Assembly: GCF_020181355.1 (NCBI RefSeq) | Contig: NZ_CP084004.1 | Span: 62,001-126,000 of the forward strand | Source: Collinsella aerofaciens | GTDB taxonomy: Bacteria; Actinomycetota; Coriobacteriia; Coriobacteriales; Coriobacteriaceae | Reading direction: 5' to 3' | Length of the DNA: 64,000 nt | Shown here: positions 34,925-45,398 of the stretch, piece by piece | How the letters are laid out: the number at the start of each line of letters is the position of its first letter | How positions within the stretch are numbered: position 1 is the stretch's first letter | Translations under genes and position numbers: made by a program | Notes under the pieces: model-generated | Seen by the model: the letters and a program-made list of their open reading frames with translations, nothing else | Told to the model about the DNA's origin: nothing | Database searches by the model: none

Positions 34925-35815
34925 CTACGCGCTAATGTCCTTGAATCCCTCGCCGAAGGCTTCCGTAACGTCGGCAACCGTCACGATGGCATGAGGATCG
35001 CGCTCGCGCACGATCGTCTTGAGGGTATTGAGCTCTCGACGGCTCACGATGACCATAATCACTGGCTTCTCGGCACCCGAATACATGCCAGTCGCCTTAA
35101 ACTTGGTACAACCACGACCCAGGCCATACATGATATCGGCAGCGATATCAGGGAACTTGTCCGAGATGATGAGTACCATACGGCGTTTGTTGCCACCATC
35201 GACCACGGCATCGATCACGTAGCCGCTAATGACCATCGAAAGGCCTGCATACAGTGCGTTTTCGATTGAAAAGACCGGAGCCGATAGCGCGCATACGGCA
35301 ACATCGATCGCCATGACGGTCGAGCCCACCGGCAGCGAGGTGTTACGCGAGATGATTTGGCCAATCGTGTCCGAACCGCCGGTGTTGGCGCCGGCGCGCA
35401 ACACCATGCCGTAACCGATGCCCGTAATAATGCCGCCCCACATGGCAGGGAGCATCAGGTCCGCATCCGCCAGAGGTGCTACAAACGGGGCGAACAGATC
35501 GGTAAAGAAGCCCAGCAGCACAAAGCCCGTCGCGGTCTGCACCACGTAGAACATGCCGCCCTCGCGCATAACGACCAACAACAGCAAGGCGTTCATCACG
35601 ATCGTCTGAATACCAACGGGAAGCGATAGGCCGCGCGCCGCGCCGACCGCCTGGATAATGGTGGCAAGGCCCGTAACGCCACCGGCGGCAAGACCGTTGG
35701 GAATCAAAAACAAGTCGGTCGCGATGGCGGCCAAGGCACACCCCAACATGATCTGGGGCAGGTCGTGAAAGAAGTTCATCGAAAGAATGCGCTTGATGTC
35801 CAGACGATATGCCAT
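34925..35815 (-). CDS. YitT-family membrane protein (DUF161/DUF2179)
   Basis: This 296-residue protein has five or six N-terminal membrane helices (for example IMLGCALAAIATDLFLIPNG and TIVMNALLLLVVM). A cytoplasmic DUF2179 domain of about 80 residues follows (RRMVLIISDKFPDIAADIMY, GRGCTKFKATGMYSGAEKPV, VIMVIVSRRELNTLKTIV). The membrane part carries the family motif GLAAGGVTGLATI and the later RAGANTGGSDTIGQII. Function is unknown; some homologues are linked to sporulation or transport. The ATG at 35815 has GAGGGAGGCAGC upstream. A prfB terminator lies between it and prfB. Confidence 0.85.
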   Translation of the reverse strand: MAYRLDIKRILSMNFFHDLPQIMLGCALAAIATDLFLIPNGLAAGGVTGLATIIQAVGAARGLSLPVGIQTIVMNALLLLVVMREGGMFYVVQTATGFVLLGFFTDLFAPFVAPLADADLMLPAMWGGIITGIGYGMVLRAGANTGGSDTIGQIISRNTSLPVGSTVMAIDVAVCALSAPVFSIENALYAGLSMVISGYVIDAVVDGGNKRRMVLIISDKFPDIAADIMYGLGRGCTKFKATGMYSGAEKPVIMVIVSRRELNTLKTIVRERDPHAIVTVADVTEAFGEGFKDISA

Positions 35816-35825
35816 GCTGCCTCCC

Positions 35826-35857
35826 TCAAAAAAGCGCACCCAAACGGATGCGCTTTG
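35826..35857 (-). terminator. Terminator of the secA-prfB operon
   Basis: A perfect AAAGCGCA/TGCGCTTT stem is followed on the minus strand by TTTTTTG. It lies 127 bp after the prfB stop, within the leader of the yitT-like gene; nothing else is seen between. Confidence 0.8.
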
Positions 35858-35983
35858 AACTTCTTCTTGTATTCGATTCTACCGATTCGCCGGACAAAAA
35901 CCACCCCTGCGCAGGGTTTGCTCTGGATACAAAACCACACCGCTCGGAGGTTTTTAATCCATTTCCACATAAACCCGGGCGGT

Positions 35984-37131
35984 TTAAGCAGACGGGGTCT
36001 CCGCGTCAGCGTTGCCGGTAGCCCAGCGATGGTAGCCAATAACAAACGGGTCCAGGTCGCCATCGTCAAGGACGGCCTCGACATTGCTGGTCTCCACGCC
36101 CGTGCGTAAGTCCTTGACCATCTGGTACGGGTAGAGCACGTAGCTGCGAATCTGGTTGCCAAAACCAATCGTGGTCTTGGGTCCGCGGATCTCATCGAGC
36201 GCCTCGGCGCGCTTCTCGAGCTCAATCTCGTACAGGCGAGCCTTGAGGATCTGCATGCACGCGGCCTTGTTCTGAATCTGGCTGCGCTCGTTTTGGCAGG
36301 TGACCACAATGCCGCTGGGAAAATGCGTCACGCGCACGGCGGAGTCGGTGGTGTTGACGCCCTGACCGCCCGGGCCGCTCGCGTGGTACACGTCCACGCG
36401 GATGTCATCGGGACTGATCTCGATGTCGATATCATCGGGTAGCACGGGGATGACCTCGACGCCGGCAAACGTGGTCTGGCGGCGCTTCTTGTCGTCGGTG
36501 GGGCTAATGCGAACCAAGCGGTGGACGCCGGCCTCGGCGCGCAGCATGCCAAATGCGTCCTTGCCCTCGACGGTAAAGGTCGCACGGTCAATGCCGATGA
36601 CCTCGGCCGCGGGACAGTCGTTGATGGTGACCTTCCAGCCGCGACGCTGGCAGTACTTCATGTACATCTTAAAGAGCATGAAGGTCCAGTCCTGGGCCTC
36701 CAGACCACCCTGTCCGGGCTTGATGGTCACAATGGCATCGCCGTGATCGAACTCACCGGTAAACCAGCTCGAAAGCTCAAGCTCATCGATGGCACGGGCC
36801 AGGCGCTCAGCCGTGGCTGCAGCCTCCTCGCGAAGGGCGGCGGCGTCGGGGTCATCCCCCATCTCCTCGGCAAGCTCCAGCGCGGCGCGGGCATCGGAAA
36901 GCTCGCCGCGCGCGGTGTCCACGGCAGCGATATCTTCCTTGGTACGCGCGATCTCCTCCATGGTGGCACGGGCGGCGTCGGCGTCATCCCAAAAGCCAGG
37001 GGCAACACTTTTGGCCTCGAGCTCGGTCACGCGCGTGCGCTTTTCGTCCAAATGGAGATACGACTCGACCTCGCCGAGCCGGTCCGCGAACGCGTCCAGC
37101 TCGGCGGGCGTTACCTCTAAAGCCTCAGCCA

Positions 37132-37132
<1 letters not shown>
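35984..37132 (-). CDS. prfB: Peptide chain release factor 2
   Basis: This 382-residue class I release factor has the catalytic GGQ at 255-257 in HASGPGGQGVNTTDSAV. It has RF2-type features, including IVTIKPGQGGLEAQDW, which place it in the RF2 rather than the RF1 subfamily. The stop-codon-reading tripeptide, normally Ser-Pro-Phe in RF2, reads Ser210-Pro211-Thr212 here (VRISPTDDKKRRQTTF). Thr at the third place is what RF1 has in its Pro-x-Thr motif. The gene is one continuous frame without an in-frame TGA, so the usual RF2 programmed frameshift is absent. It overlaps secA by one base (TAATG), indicating coupled translation. Confidence 0.95.
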
Positions 37133-39939
<2,807 letters not shown>

Positions 39940-40074
39940 GTGGTTTTCCTTTTTGGCCATCGCCCACGCCGTGCAGCTGCGGGCGAGTTAAACACAGATG
40001 ATTGTACTTTAGCCAAACAAGGCGCGGCCTATACGGTCGACCTCGACCGCCACGTAATAACTACGACCCGACCG

Positions 40075-40109
40075 ACCTGCCAAAAAGGGACTGGTTTATT
40101 TTGGCAGGT
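40075..40109. repeat. CCTGCCAAAA hairpin repeat, copy 2
   Basis: The arms ACCTGCCAAAA and TTTTGGCAGGT are perfect inverted repeats around AGGGACTGGTTTA. It matches the element at 26248-26286 almost base for base, including the loop. Confidence 0.7.
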
Positions 40110-40140
40110 TTTATCTGGGAAAACGCCGTCACTCTGCCAT

Positions 40141-40207
40141 TTGGTGCAAACCAACCCGTCCCCTTCGCACCAATCTGGTGCAATGGGAACGGGTTAGCCT
40201 GCACCAA
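40141..40207. repeat. Inverted repeat of the TTGGTGCA family
   Basis: The arms TTGGTGCAAACCAACCCGT and its partner at 40189-40207 match at 16 of 19 positions. Wording (GTGCA, CCGTCCCC, GCACCAA) is related to the element after csoR at 739-839. It lies between secA and the rpmE terminator. Confidence 0.6.
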
Positions 40208-40210
40208 TAA

Positions 40211-40249
40211 AAAGAAAAGGGCCGCGCACCCAAACGGATGCACGGCCCT
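40211..40249 (-). terminator. Terminator of rpmE
   Basis: The stem GGGCCG(C)GCA and TGC(A)CGGCCC is followed on the minus strand by TTTTCTTTTTATT. It lies 37 bp past the rpmE stop. Confidence 0.85.
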
Positions 40250-40285
40250 CATGCCATGAATGCGAGTGATTCCGCGGCGAGCTAT

Positions 40286-40711
40286 TTACTCAGCAGCCTC
40301 GGTGGTCTCGGCCTCGGCAGCGGCCTCCTCGACGGGAGCCTCTGCGGGAGCCTCGGCGGCCTGCTTGGCAGCCTCCTCGGCAAACTTAGCAGCACGCTTG
40401 GCCTTCTCGGCAGCCTTAGCCTCAGCGGCGGCCTTGCGAGCGGCCTCGGCCTCAGCAGCCTTGGCAGCCTTGGCAGCCTTGGCCTCCTCAGCCTTCTTGA
40501 GCTGGGCGGCAGCGGCGCCACCGAACTTGTCGGCGAAGCGCTGGACGCGTCCACCGGTGTCGACGAACTTCTGCTGGCCGGTGTAGAACGGGTGGCACTC
40601 GTTGCAAAGCTCGACCTTCATCTCAGACACGGTAGCGTGCGTCTTGAAGGTGTTGCCGCAGGAGCACGTCACCGTGCACTCGACATACTGGGGATGGATA
40701 CCCTGCTTCAT
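40286..40711 (-). CDS. rpmE: Ribosomal protein bL31 with Ala/Lys/Glu-rich tail
   Basis: Residues 1-68 are a zinc-type (C+) bL31: [20 protein letters not shown], then [13 protein letters not shown], give the CxC...CxxC ligands. The normal protein ends near VQRFADKFG. Here about 70 further residues follow, almost entirely Ala, Glu and Lys, first basic then acidic, probably a charged helix or disordered tail. The ATG has AAGGAG upstream. A perfect hairpin lies in the leader and might be involved in control. The zinc-binding form suggests zinc-replete expression; no paralogue without cysteines is visible here. Confidence 0.95.
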   Translation of the reverse strand: MKQGIHPQYVECTVTCSCGNTFKTHATVSEMKVELCNECHPFYTGQQKFVDTGGRVQRFADKFGGAAAAQLKKAEEAKAAKAAKAAEAEAARKAAAEAKAAEKAKRAAKFAEEAAKQAAEAPAEAPVEEAAAEAETTEAAE

Positions 40712-40761
40712 GGTAGGACTCCTTATTGGTCAGGCGCTGGTTACCGATCAGCGCATAAGGC

Positions 40762-40782
40762 GTCTTGGTTTCCGACCAAGAC
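40762..40782 (-). promoter_or_regulatory. Perfect hairpin in the rpmE leader
   Basis: GTCTTGGT and ACCAAGAC form an eight-pair stem with a five-base loop, 51 bp upstream of the rpmE ATG. There is no T-run. It may be a protein-binding site in the mRNA leader, or an operator. Confidence 0.35.
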
Positions 40783-41017
40783 AACAAACTTGGCTATGGT
40801 ACCACGGCGTCGCGCGTCCCACAAAAGGTTCACGGTCTTTGTGCAGGGCGGCGTGGCCAACCGCAGCGAGCACGCACCCCGACGAGCCTTCACCCATGTT
40901 GCAGACGTGTAACGCCGCAGTAAGCACACCCCTTTTGGCGCCAGACAGGTACAATGATGAACACTGTACCGTAGCGGAGCGCCCCGCGCGCGCCGCAATC
41001 ACGCGAAAGGGTTTCCC

Positions 41018-41305
41018 ATGGCCGAGATCTCGTCCTCCCGTATCGTCATCACCGTCCTTGGCAAGAACCGCCCCGGCATCGTCGCCGGCGTCACCCGCGT
41101 TCTGGGCGAGGCCAACGTCGACATCCGCGACATTACGCAGTCCATTATCGAGGACATCTTCACCATGACCATGCTGGCCGACACCGCCGAGTCCAAGCTC
41201 GACTTCGCCGAACTGCAGAAGGCACTGGCCGAGGCCGGCGAGCTTTCGGGCGTCAACGTGTCCATCCAACGCGAGGATGTTTTTAACTTTATGTACCGCC
41301 TGTAG
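41018..41305 (+). CDS. ACT-domain protein (UPF0237/GcvR-like)
   Basis: This 95-residue single ACT domain has the family core IVITVLGKNRPGIVAGVTRV and the following strand ANVDIRDITQSIIEDIFTMT. ACT domains bind amino acids or other small ligands and act as regulatory modules. This stand-alone group has no settled function. GAAAGG precedes the ATG. Citrate synthase starts 78 bp downstream on the same strand, so they may be co-transcribed. A conspicuous GTACAATGATGAACACTG stretch lies upstream, but I cannot assign a promoter with confidence. Confidence 0.85.
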   Translation: MAEISSSRIVITVLGKNRPGIVAGVTRVLGEANVDIRDITQSIIEDIFTMTMLADTAESKLDFAELQKALAEAGELSGVNVSIQREDVFNFMYRL

Positions 41306-41383
41306 CGAACAGGCTGCCCGGGGACAGGCTGGCGCGTCTGCGCCCAAGCGCGCCGTCCCGACGCAGCATAGAGAGGAGCGCGC

Positions 41384-42802
41384 ATGGCCTACGACGCCAA
41401 GAAAATCTATTACCGCTTTGACGATCACCTGAGCCGCCTGGTTCTGGACTATGAAGCGAGCCGCCAGATTTCGCCCGAAAGCGAAAATCTCTACTATGGC
41501 CTGCCGACCGACCCTTACGACGAGGATCTGTTCGTCGAGCATAACGTCAAGCGCGGTCTGCGCAATGCCGACGGCTCGGGCGTGGTCGCGGGCCTTACCC
41601 GCATCTCGGACGTGCACGGCTACAACAAGGTCGACGGCAAGGTCGTACCCGACCAGGGCAAGCTCACGCTGCGCGGCTATAGCATCGAGGACTTGGTCAA
41701 CAGCGCCCAGGCCGAGAATCGCTATGGCTACGAAGAGGTCGCCTACCTGCTCATCACGGGCTCGCTGCCCAACAAGGAGGAACTTGACGGCTTTTGCGGA
41801 CGCCTGGGCGCCTTTAGGCACCTGAGCGACGAGTACGTCAAAGAGTTCCCCATGACCACGGTGTCGTCGAGCATCATGAACGTGCTTCAGCGCGCCGTGT
41901 TGCTGCTCTACGCCTTCGACGCCGAGCCCGACGTGATTACGCCCGAGCACGAGATCGACGTCGCCATCTCCATGCTCGCCCGTCTCCCCCGCATCGCCGC
42001 ATTCGCGCATATGGCATCGGTCGCCAAGCGTCGCGGCTCCGAGGTGCACGTGCCGCACCCGACGCCCGGCCTTTCCACCGCCGAGACCATCCTGCAGGTC
42101 CTGCGCGGCGGCATGGCGTTCACTCGCGACGAGGCCATGCTGCTCGACGTGATGCTCATGCTGCACGCCGAACACGGCGGCGGTAACAACTCTACCTTCG
42201 CCTGCCGCGTGCTGTCCTCTTCGGCTACCGACCCGTACTCCGCCTACGCCGCGGCTATCGGTTCGCTTAAGGGCCCGCGCCACGGCGGCGCCAACGCCAA
42301 GGTCGTGTCCATGCACGAGGACATCCGCGCGCATGTTTCCAACTGGGAAAACGAGGACGAGGTCGCAGCCTATCTGGGCAAGATCCTCGACAAGCAGGCC
42401 TTCGACGGCACGGGCCTCATCTACGGCATGGGCCACGCTGTCTACACGCTGAGCGACCCGCGCGCCGAGGTCTGCCGTCATTACGCGCGCTCGCTGGCGA
42501 CCAAAAAGGACCTGGGCGAGGAGTTCGCGCTCATCGAGCGCATCGAGCGCCTGGCGCCGCAGGTGATGCGCGACCACGGCATGACCAAGCCCATCTGCGC
42601 CAACATCGACCTGTACACAGGTTTTATCTACAAGATGCTCGGCGTGCCCGAGACGCTCTTTACGCCACTGTTCGCCGTCGCCCGCATGGCCGGCTGGTCG
42701 GCACACCGAATGGAAGAGCTCTTCTGCGCGCACCGCATCATCCGCCCGGCATATCGCCCGGTAATCGAGCCGCTAGAGTACAAGCCGCTCGCCGACCGCT
42801 AG
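41384..42802 (+). CDS. gltA: Citrate synthase (citrate/2-methylcitrate synthase family)
   Basis: This 472-residue enzyme condenses oxaloacetate with acetyl-CoA. The catalytic regions are recognisable: LHAEHGGGNNSTFACRV (first His), GSLKGPRHGGANAKV (second His) and IYGMGHAVYTLSDPRAEV. The TPLFAVARMAGWSAHRMEE segment carries the C-terminal substrate Arg/His residues. The GYSIEDLV motif appears near residue 105. The protein is longer at the N terminus than most type II enzymes, by about 40 residues. GAGAGGAGCG precedes the ATG, and a terminator follows the gene. Methylcitrate synthase activity cannot be excluded. Confidence 0.92.
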   Translation: MAYDAKKIYYRFDDHLSRLVLDYEASRQISPESENLYYGLPTDPYDEDLFVEHNVKRGLRNADGSGVVAGLTRISDVHGYNKVDGKVVPDQGKLTLRGYSIEDLVNSAQAENRYGYEEVAYLLITGSLPNKEELDGFCGRLGAFRHLSDEYVKEFPMTTVSSSIMNVLQRAVLLLYAFDAEPDVITPEHEIDVAISMLARLPRIAAFAHMASVAKRRGSEVHVPHPTPGLSTAETILQVLRGGMAFTRDEAMLLDVMLMLHAEHGGGNNSTFACRVLSSSATDPYSAYAAAIGSLKGPRHGGANAKVVSMHEDIRAHVSNWENEDEVAAYLGKILDKQAFDGTGLIYGMGHAVYTLSDPRAEVCRHYARSLATKKDLGEEFALIERIERLAPQVMRDHGMTKPICANIDLYTGFIYKMLGVPETLFTPLFAVARMAGWSAHRMEELFCAHRIIRPAYRPVIEPLEYKPLADR

Positions 42803-42828
42803 GACGCGGACCGTTATAGATCCAGAGT

Positions 42829-42864
42829 GTGGCCAGGGCCCCAAGCCCTCGGCCACGCTTTTTA
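42829..42864 (+). terminator. Terminator of gltA
   Basis: The stem GTGGCC(A)GGGC and GCCC(TC)GGCCAC is followed by CTTTTT. It lies 27 bp after the citrate synthase stop and before the HAD gene. Confidence 0.8.
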
Positions 42865-42889
42865 TGTCTCTTGGAAAGGACCACATCAG

Positions 42890-43732
42890 ATGATCGTGTT
42901 TTCCGATATGGATGGAACGCTGCTGACGAGCGACAAGCAGATGAGCGACGCCACCTGGGCGATGCTCGATGAGCTCGCACGTCGCGGCATTGAGTTTGTG
43001 CCCTGCACGGGCCGTCCGCTGTCGGGCGTCTTTGAGCCCATCCTTGCCCACCCCGCCGTGCACTACGCGGTCTGCGCCAACGGCGCCAGCGTCTGGCAGC
43101 TCGACGAAGATGCGCCTACCGATGCCTCACGCGCCAAACGTATCTTGAGCCGACCGCTCGACCGTGGCATCGCCCATCGCATCCATCGCATCGCCGCCGG
43201 CCACGATGTGACCTTCGATATCTTCGCCGACGGCCAGTGCTTCCTCCCCCGCTCGCTCTACGAGCGCCTGGACGAGTTCTGCGGCGGCGACCCGCATATT
43301 GCCGGCTCGCTCAGGCGCACGCGCACGCCCATCGACGTGGACGTCGACAGCAAGATCGACGAGGTCGAGACGCTCGAGCGCATCGCCATGTACTGGCACG
43401 ACCCCGCCGACCGCGACGCCATCGCGGCGGCGCTCGGCACGCTCGACGGGATCGAGGTCACGCGTTCGTACGAAATGAATATCGAGGTCATGGGCGAGGG
43501 CGCCACCAAGGGAACGGCTCTGACATGGCTGTGCGAGCATCTGGGCGAGTCCCTTGCCGACGCTTGGGCCTTCGGCGACAACATCAACGATATCCCCATG
43601 CTGCAGGCAGCGGGTCACGGCATGGCCATGCTCAACGCCGAGCCCGAGGACCGCGAGGCCGCCGACGCCGTGACCGAGTACGACAATGACCACGACGGCG
43701 TAGCCCGCGCCATCATGGTCGCCCTCGCCTAG
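42890..43732 (+). CDS. Cof-type HAD-superfamily phosphatase
   Basis: This 280-residue HAD hydrolase has the class C2 cap. Motif I is VFSDMDGTLLTSD with the nucleophile Asp, motif II is the PCTGRPLSG threonine, motif III is the Lys of GATKGTALTWL, and motif IV is AFGDNINDIPML. Cof-like enzymes dephosphorylate sugar phosphates, FMN or PLP; the substrate is not predictable. The ATG at 42890 follows GGAAAGGACC. A second Cof-type HAD gene converges on it, and the IS110-family element sits in the space between them. Confidence 0.9.
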   Translation: MIVFSDMDGTLLTSDKQMSDATWAMLDELARRGIEFVPCTGRPLSGVFEPILAHPAVHYAVCANGASVWQLDEDAPTDASRAKRILSRPLDRGIAHRIHRIAAGHDVTFDIFADGQCFLPRSLYERLDEFCGGDPHIAGSLRRTRTPIDVDVDSKIDEVETLERIAMYWHDPADRDAIAAALGTLDGIEVTRSYEMNIEVMGEGATKGTALTWLCEHLGESLADAWAFGDNINDIPMLQAAGHGMAMLNAEPEDREAADAVTEYDNDHDGVARAIMVALA

Positions 43733-43747
43733 CAGCAGCAACCCAGC

Positions 43748-43769
43748 GGGGTAGCTAATTTGGGACGTG
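43748..43769. repeat. Left half of the IS110 target palindrome, with TG core
   Basis: GGGGTAGCTAATTTGGGACG (43748-43767) plus TG is one half of a palindromic repeat. Its other half is at 45301-45320. An intact copy of the same repeat is at 45327-45365. Confidence 0.85.
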
Positions 43770-43873
43770 TCTCTATAGTTTTGTCAACCGCGTGCTTCGC
43801 GCCATTTCGGCATGACGCATCCGGGCATCTGGCGCCCCCGCTTGGTTTCCTCTTCGGTTGATCCCGCCGCCCG

Positions 43874-45040
43874 CTAGGCCGCGTACGGGACGGCGTCGCG
43901 CATGATCGCGTAGATGACCTTGAGCCTCTTCCTCGCGACCGCCTTCAGCGCCTTGCTGTGCCTCATCCCCCTCGCCCTGCACTCCCCGTAGTACCTCCCG
44001 AACCTGTTGTCCGTGCCGATGAGGGAGTTGCAGCTGAATATGAGCAGGTTCTTGAGCCGCCTGTTCCCGCCGTGCTGAGGCGACGTCGACCTGATGCTGC
44101 TCCCGGAGCGCCTGTCTGACGGCGCCACGCCGCAATAGCTCGCGAGCTCGTCGTGCCCCCTGAACGCGGATATGTCGATCGACGTCACCAGCGCCGCGGC
44201 GGTCTTGGGGCCGATCCCGGGCACCGTGAGGAGGCACTCGTAGACCTCGTCGCCCGCCAGCGAGTCGGCCACGAGCGAGTCGAGTTCCTCGATGTCGGCG
44301 TCGAGGGAGGCTATCTCCCGGGCGAGTATCCGGACCGCGACGTCCTCGCCGGCCGGGAGCCGCCTTCCCGAGCGCGACGAGGCCAGCAGCGCCTCCCAGA
44401 GCCTCCTGGCCCCCGCCGCGGGGGCGCCCGCGCGCCTGGCGGCGTTCGAGAACCTGCGCCAGCCGGCGGCCGAGCACCCGGCGGCCCCGCCGAACTCGGC
44501 CAGCATCGACACCTGCCAGCGGCTCGACGGGTCGACCGCGCCCTCGAGCGCGGGGTCGGCCTCGAGCAGGGTCGCGCGCAGCCTGTTCTTCGCGCGGGTC
44601 CTGGCGGACGACGCAAACTCGCGCTGCGACGACAGGATCCGCAGCGAGGCGGTCCCCTCGGGCTCCTCGGGCGCCGGCCTGAGGGCGCGGGGCACGCCGA
44701 GCGCGGTGCGCGCGATCACCTCGGCGTCGATGGCGTCGGTCTTCGCGATGCCGGGGAACATCCCGCGGGCCTGCTTCTCGGCATATCCGGGCAGGTAGGC
44801 GCAGGGGTTCCCGTGCGCATGGGCGCGCGCGAGGACCAGTGCGCCGATGTTTCGCTTCTGGTCGACGACGACCAGCGCGCCGGAGCCGGCCCGCTCGAGC
44901 AGCCGGTCGATGTCGTCGGGCCTGTTTGCCAGCTCGGCCCTGAAGGCGACGCCCCCTCCCGCATCGAGCGCGCACGCGCTGTGCGAGCTCTTCCCGACGT
45001 CGATCCCCAGGTAGGCCACGGGCGTCTCTGCTGCAGGCAT
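43874..45040 (-). CDS. IS110-family DEDD transposase (recombinase)
   Basis: This 388-residue protein has the RuvC-like DEDD_Tnp_IS110 domain at the N terminus (YLGIDVGKSS, Asp14; Asp102 and Asp105 in KTDAIDAEVIA). The C-terminal Transposase_20 domain carries the Ser-containing segment SDRRSGSSIRSTSPQHGG. The second acidic position, usually Glu, is Asp60 in VVVDQKRN, as I recall from other actinobacterial members. IVxVPGIGPKTAAAL-type HhH residues (LTVPGIGPKTAAALV) are present. No inactivating change is seen. The ATG is preceded by AAGGGAGAGG. The family moves by an RNA-guided reaction using an RNA from the element's own non-coding end. Confidence 0.93.
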   Translation of the reverse strand: MPAAETPVAYLGIDVGKSSHSACALDAGGGVAFRAELANRPDDIDRLLERAGSGALVVVDQKRNIGALVLARAHAHGNPCAYLPGYAEKQARGMFPGIAKTDAIDAEVIARTALGVPRALRPAPEEPEGTASLRILSSQREFASSARTRAKNRLRATLLEADPALEGAVDPSSRWQVSMLAEFGGAAGCSAAGWRRFSNAARRAGAPAAGARRLWEALLASSRSGRRLPAGEDVAVRILAREIASLDADIEELDSLVADSLAGDEVYECLLTVPGIGPKTAAALVTSIDISAFRGHDELASYCGVAPSDRRSGSSIRSTSPQHGGNRRLKNLLIFSCNSLIGTDNRFGRYYGECRARGMRHSKALKAVARKRLKVIYAIMRDAVPYAA

Positions 45041-45060
45041 GGTGTATCCTCTCCCTTGAG

Positions 45061-45240
45061 CCGGCCGTTAGCCGCGGAAGCGACACCCACATTACCCCGC
45101 CGTGGCCCGGTCCGGGCCCGGCACATCTCTATCAGTCGTTCCCCGCGGCCCCTCCCGCCCCGGCGGCAACACGTCCCGGGCCCTCTACGGGGCAGGGGCT
45201 GACGGCCGTCCGGGGCGGTCGGCCAGCGACCACCGGTACG
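45061..45240 (-). ncRNA. Candidate bridge RNA of the IS110 element
   Basis: Read on the minus strand, this region folds into a small 5' hairpin (GGTCG/CGACC) and two larger stem-loops. Loop one is closed by CCGCCCCGG (45218-45210) and CCGGGGCGG (45163-45155). It carries AGCCCC (45200-45195) on one side and GGGACGTGT (45177-45169) on the other. The second segment is complementary to the right target plus CA core; the first equals the left target end. Loop two is closed by GCCGCGG (45149-45143) and CCGCGGC (45077-45071). It carries ATAGAGA (45132-45126), equal to the element's right end, and GTAATG (45095-45090), complementary to core plus left end. The order target loop, then donor loop, is that of IS621 bridge RNA. 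Confidence 0.6.
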
Positions 45241-45264
45241 GCTCAATCGTATAACCGTGCAACG

Positions 45265-45291
45265 GAAAAGAGCCGCCCTTTCGGACGGCTC
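45265..45291 (-). terminator. Terminator-like hairpin at the IS110 left end
   Basis: A GAGCCG(T)CC...GG(G)CGGCTC stem is followed on the minus strand by TTTTCC. It is just inside the element. It would stop transcripts entering from the neighbouring HAD gene, or could form the start of the bridge RNA transcript. Confidence 0.55.
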
Positions 45292-45300
45292 AAACTGTAA

Positions 45301-45365
45301 TGGGGCTATTTTAGCTACCCGCTAGTGGGGTAGCTAAAATAGCCCCGTCCCAAATTAGCTACCCC
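45301..45365. repeat. Right half of the split target palindrome plus an intact 39-bp copy
   Basis: 45301-45320 is core TG plus GGGCTATTTTAGCTACCC, the right half of the disrupted copy. After GCTAGT, an intact copy in opposite orientation follows at 45327-45365 (from GGGGTAGCTAAAATAGCCCC to CAAATTAGCTACCCC). The two copies formed a large inverted pair before insertion. Confidence 0.85.
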
Positions 45366-45398
45366 GAAAAACCGCAAGGAGTGTCCCTAACTGCAGGA

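Larger units (their letters stand above)
43770..45300 (-). mobile_element. IS110-family insertion sequence, 1531 bp
   Basis: The element carries one DEDD transposase on the minus strand. It has no terminal inverted repeats, as usual for IS110. Its limits come from comparing flanks with the intact neighbour palindrome at 45327-45365. The left flank ends GGGACG and the right flank begins GGGCTATTTTAGCTACC, which join into that repeat. A TG (CA on the transposase strand) is present at both junctions (43768-43769 and 45301-45302), consistent with a duplicated core dinucleotide. About 260 bp upstream of the transposase is non-coding and predicted to encode a bridge RNA. Confidence 0.85.

Noticed and set aside
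45265-45291. Native terminator of the HAD gene at 45399-46193
   Set aside because: Its position first suggested this. The comparison of flanks with the intact palindrome places it inside the IS110 element, so it is assigned to the element.
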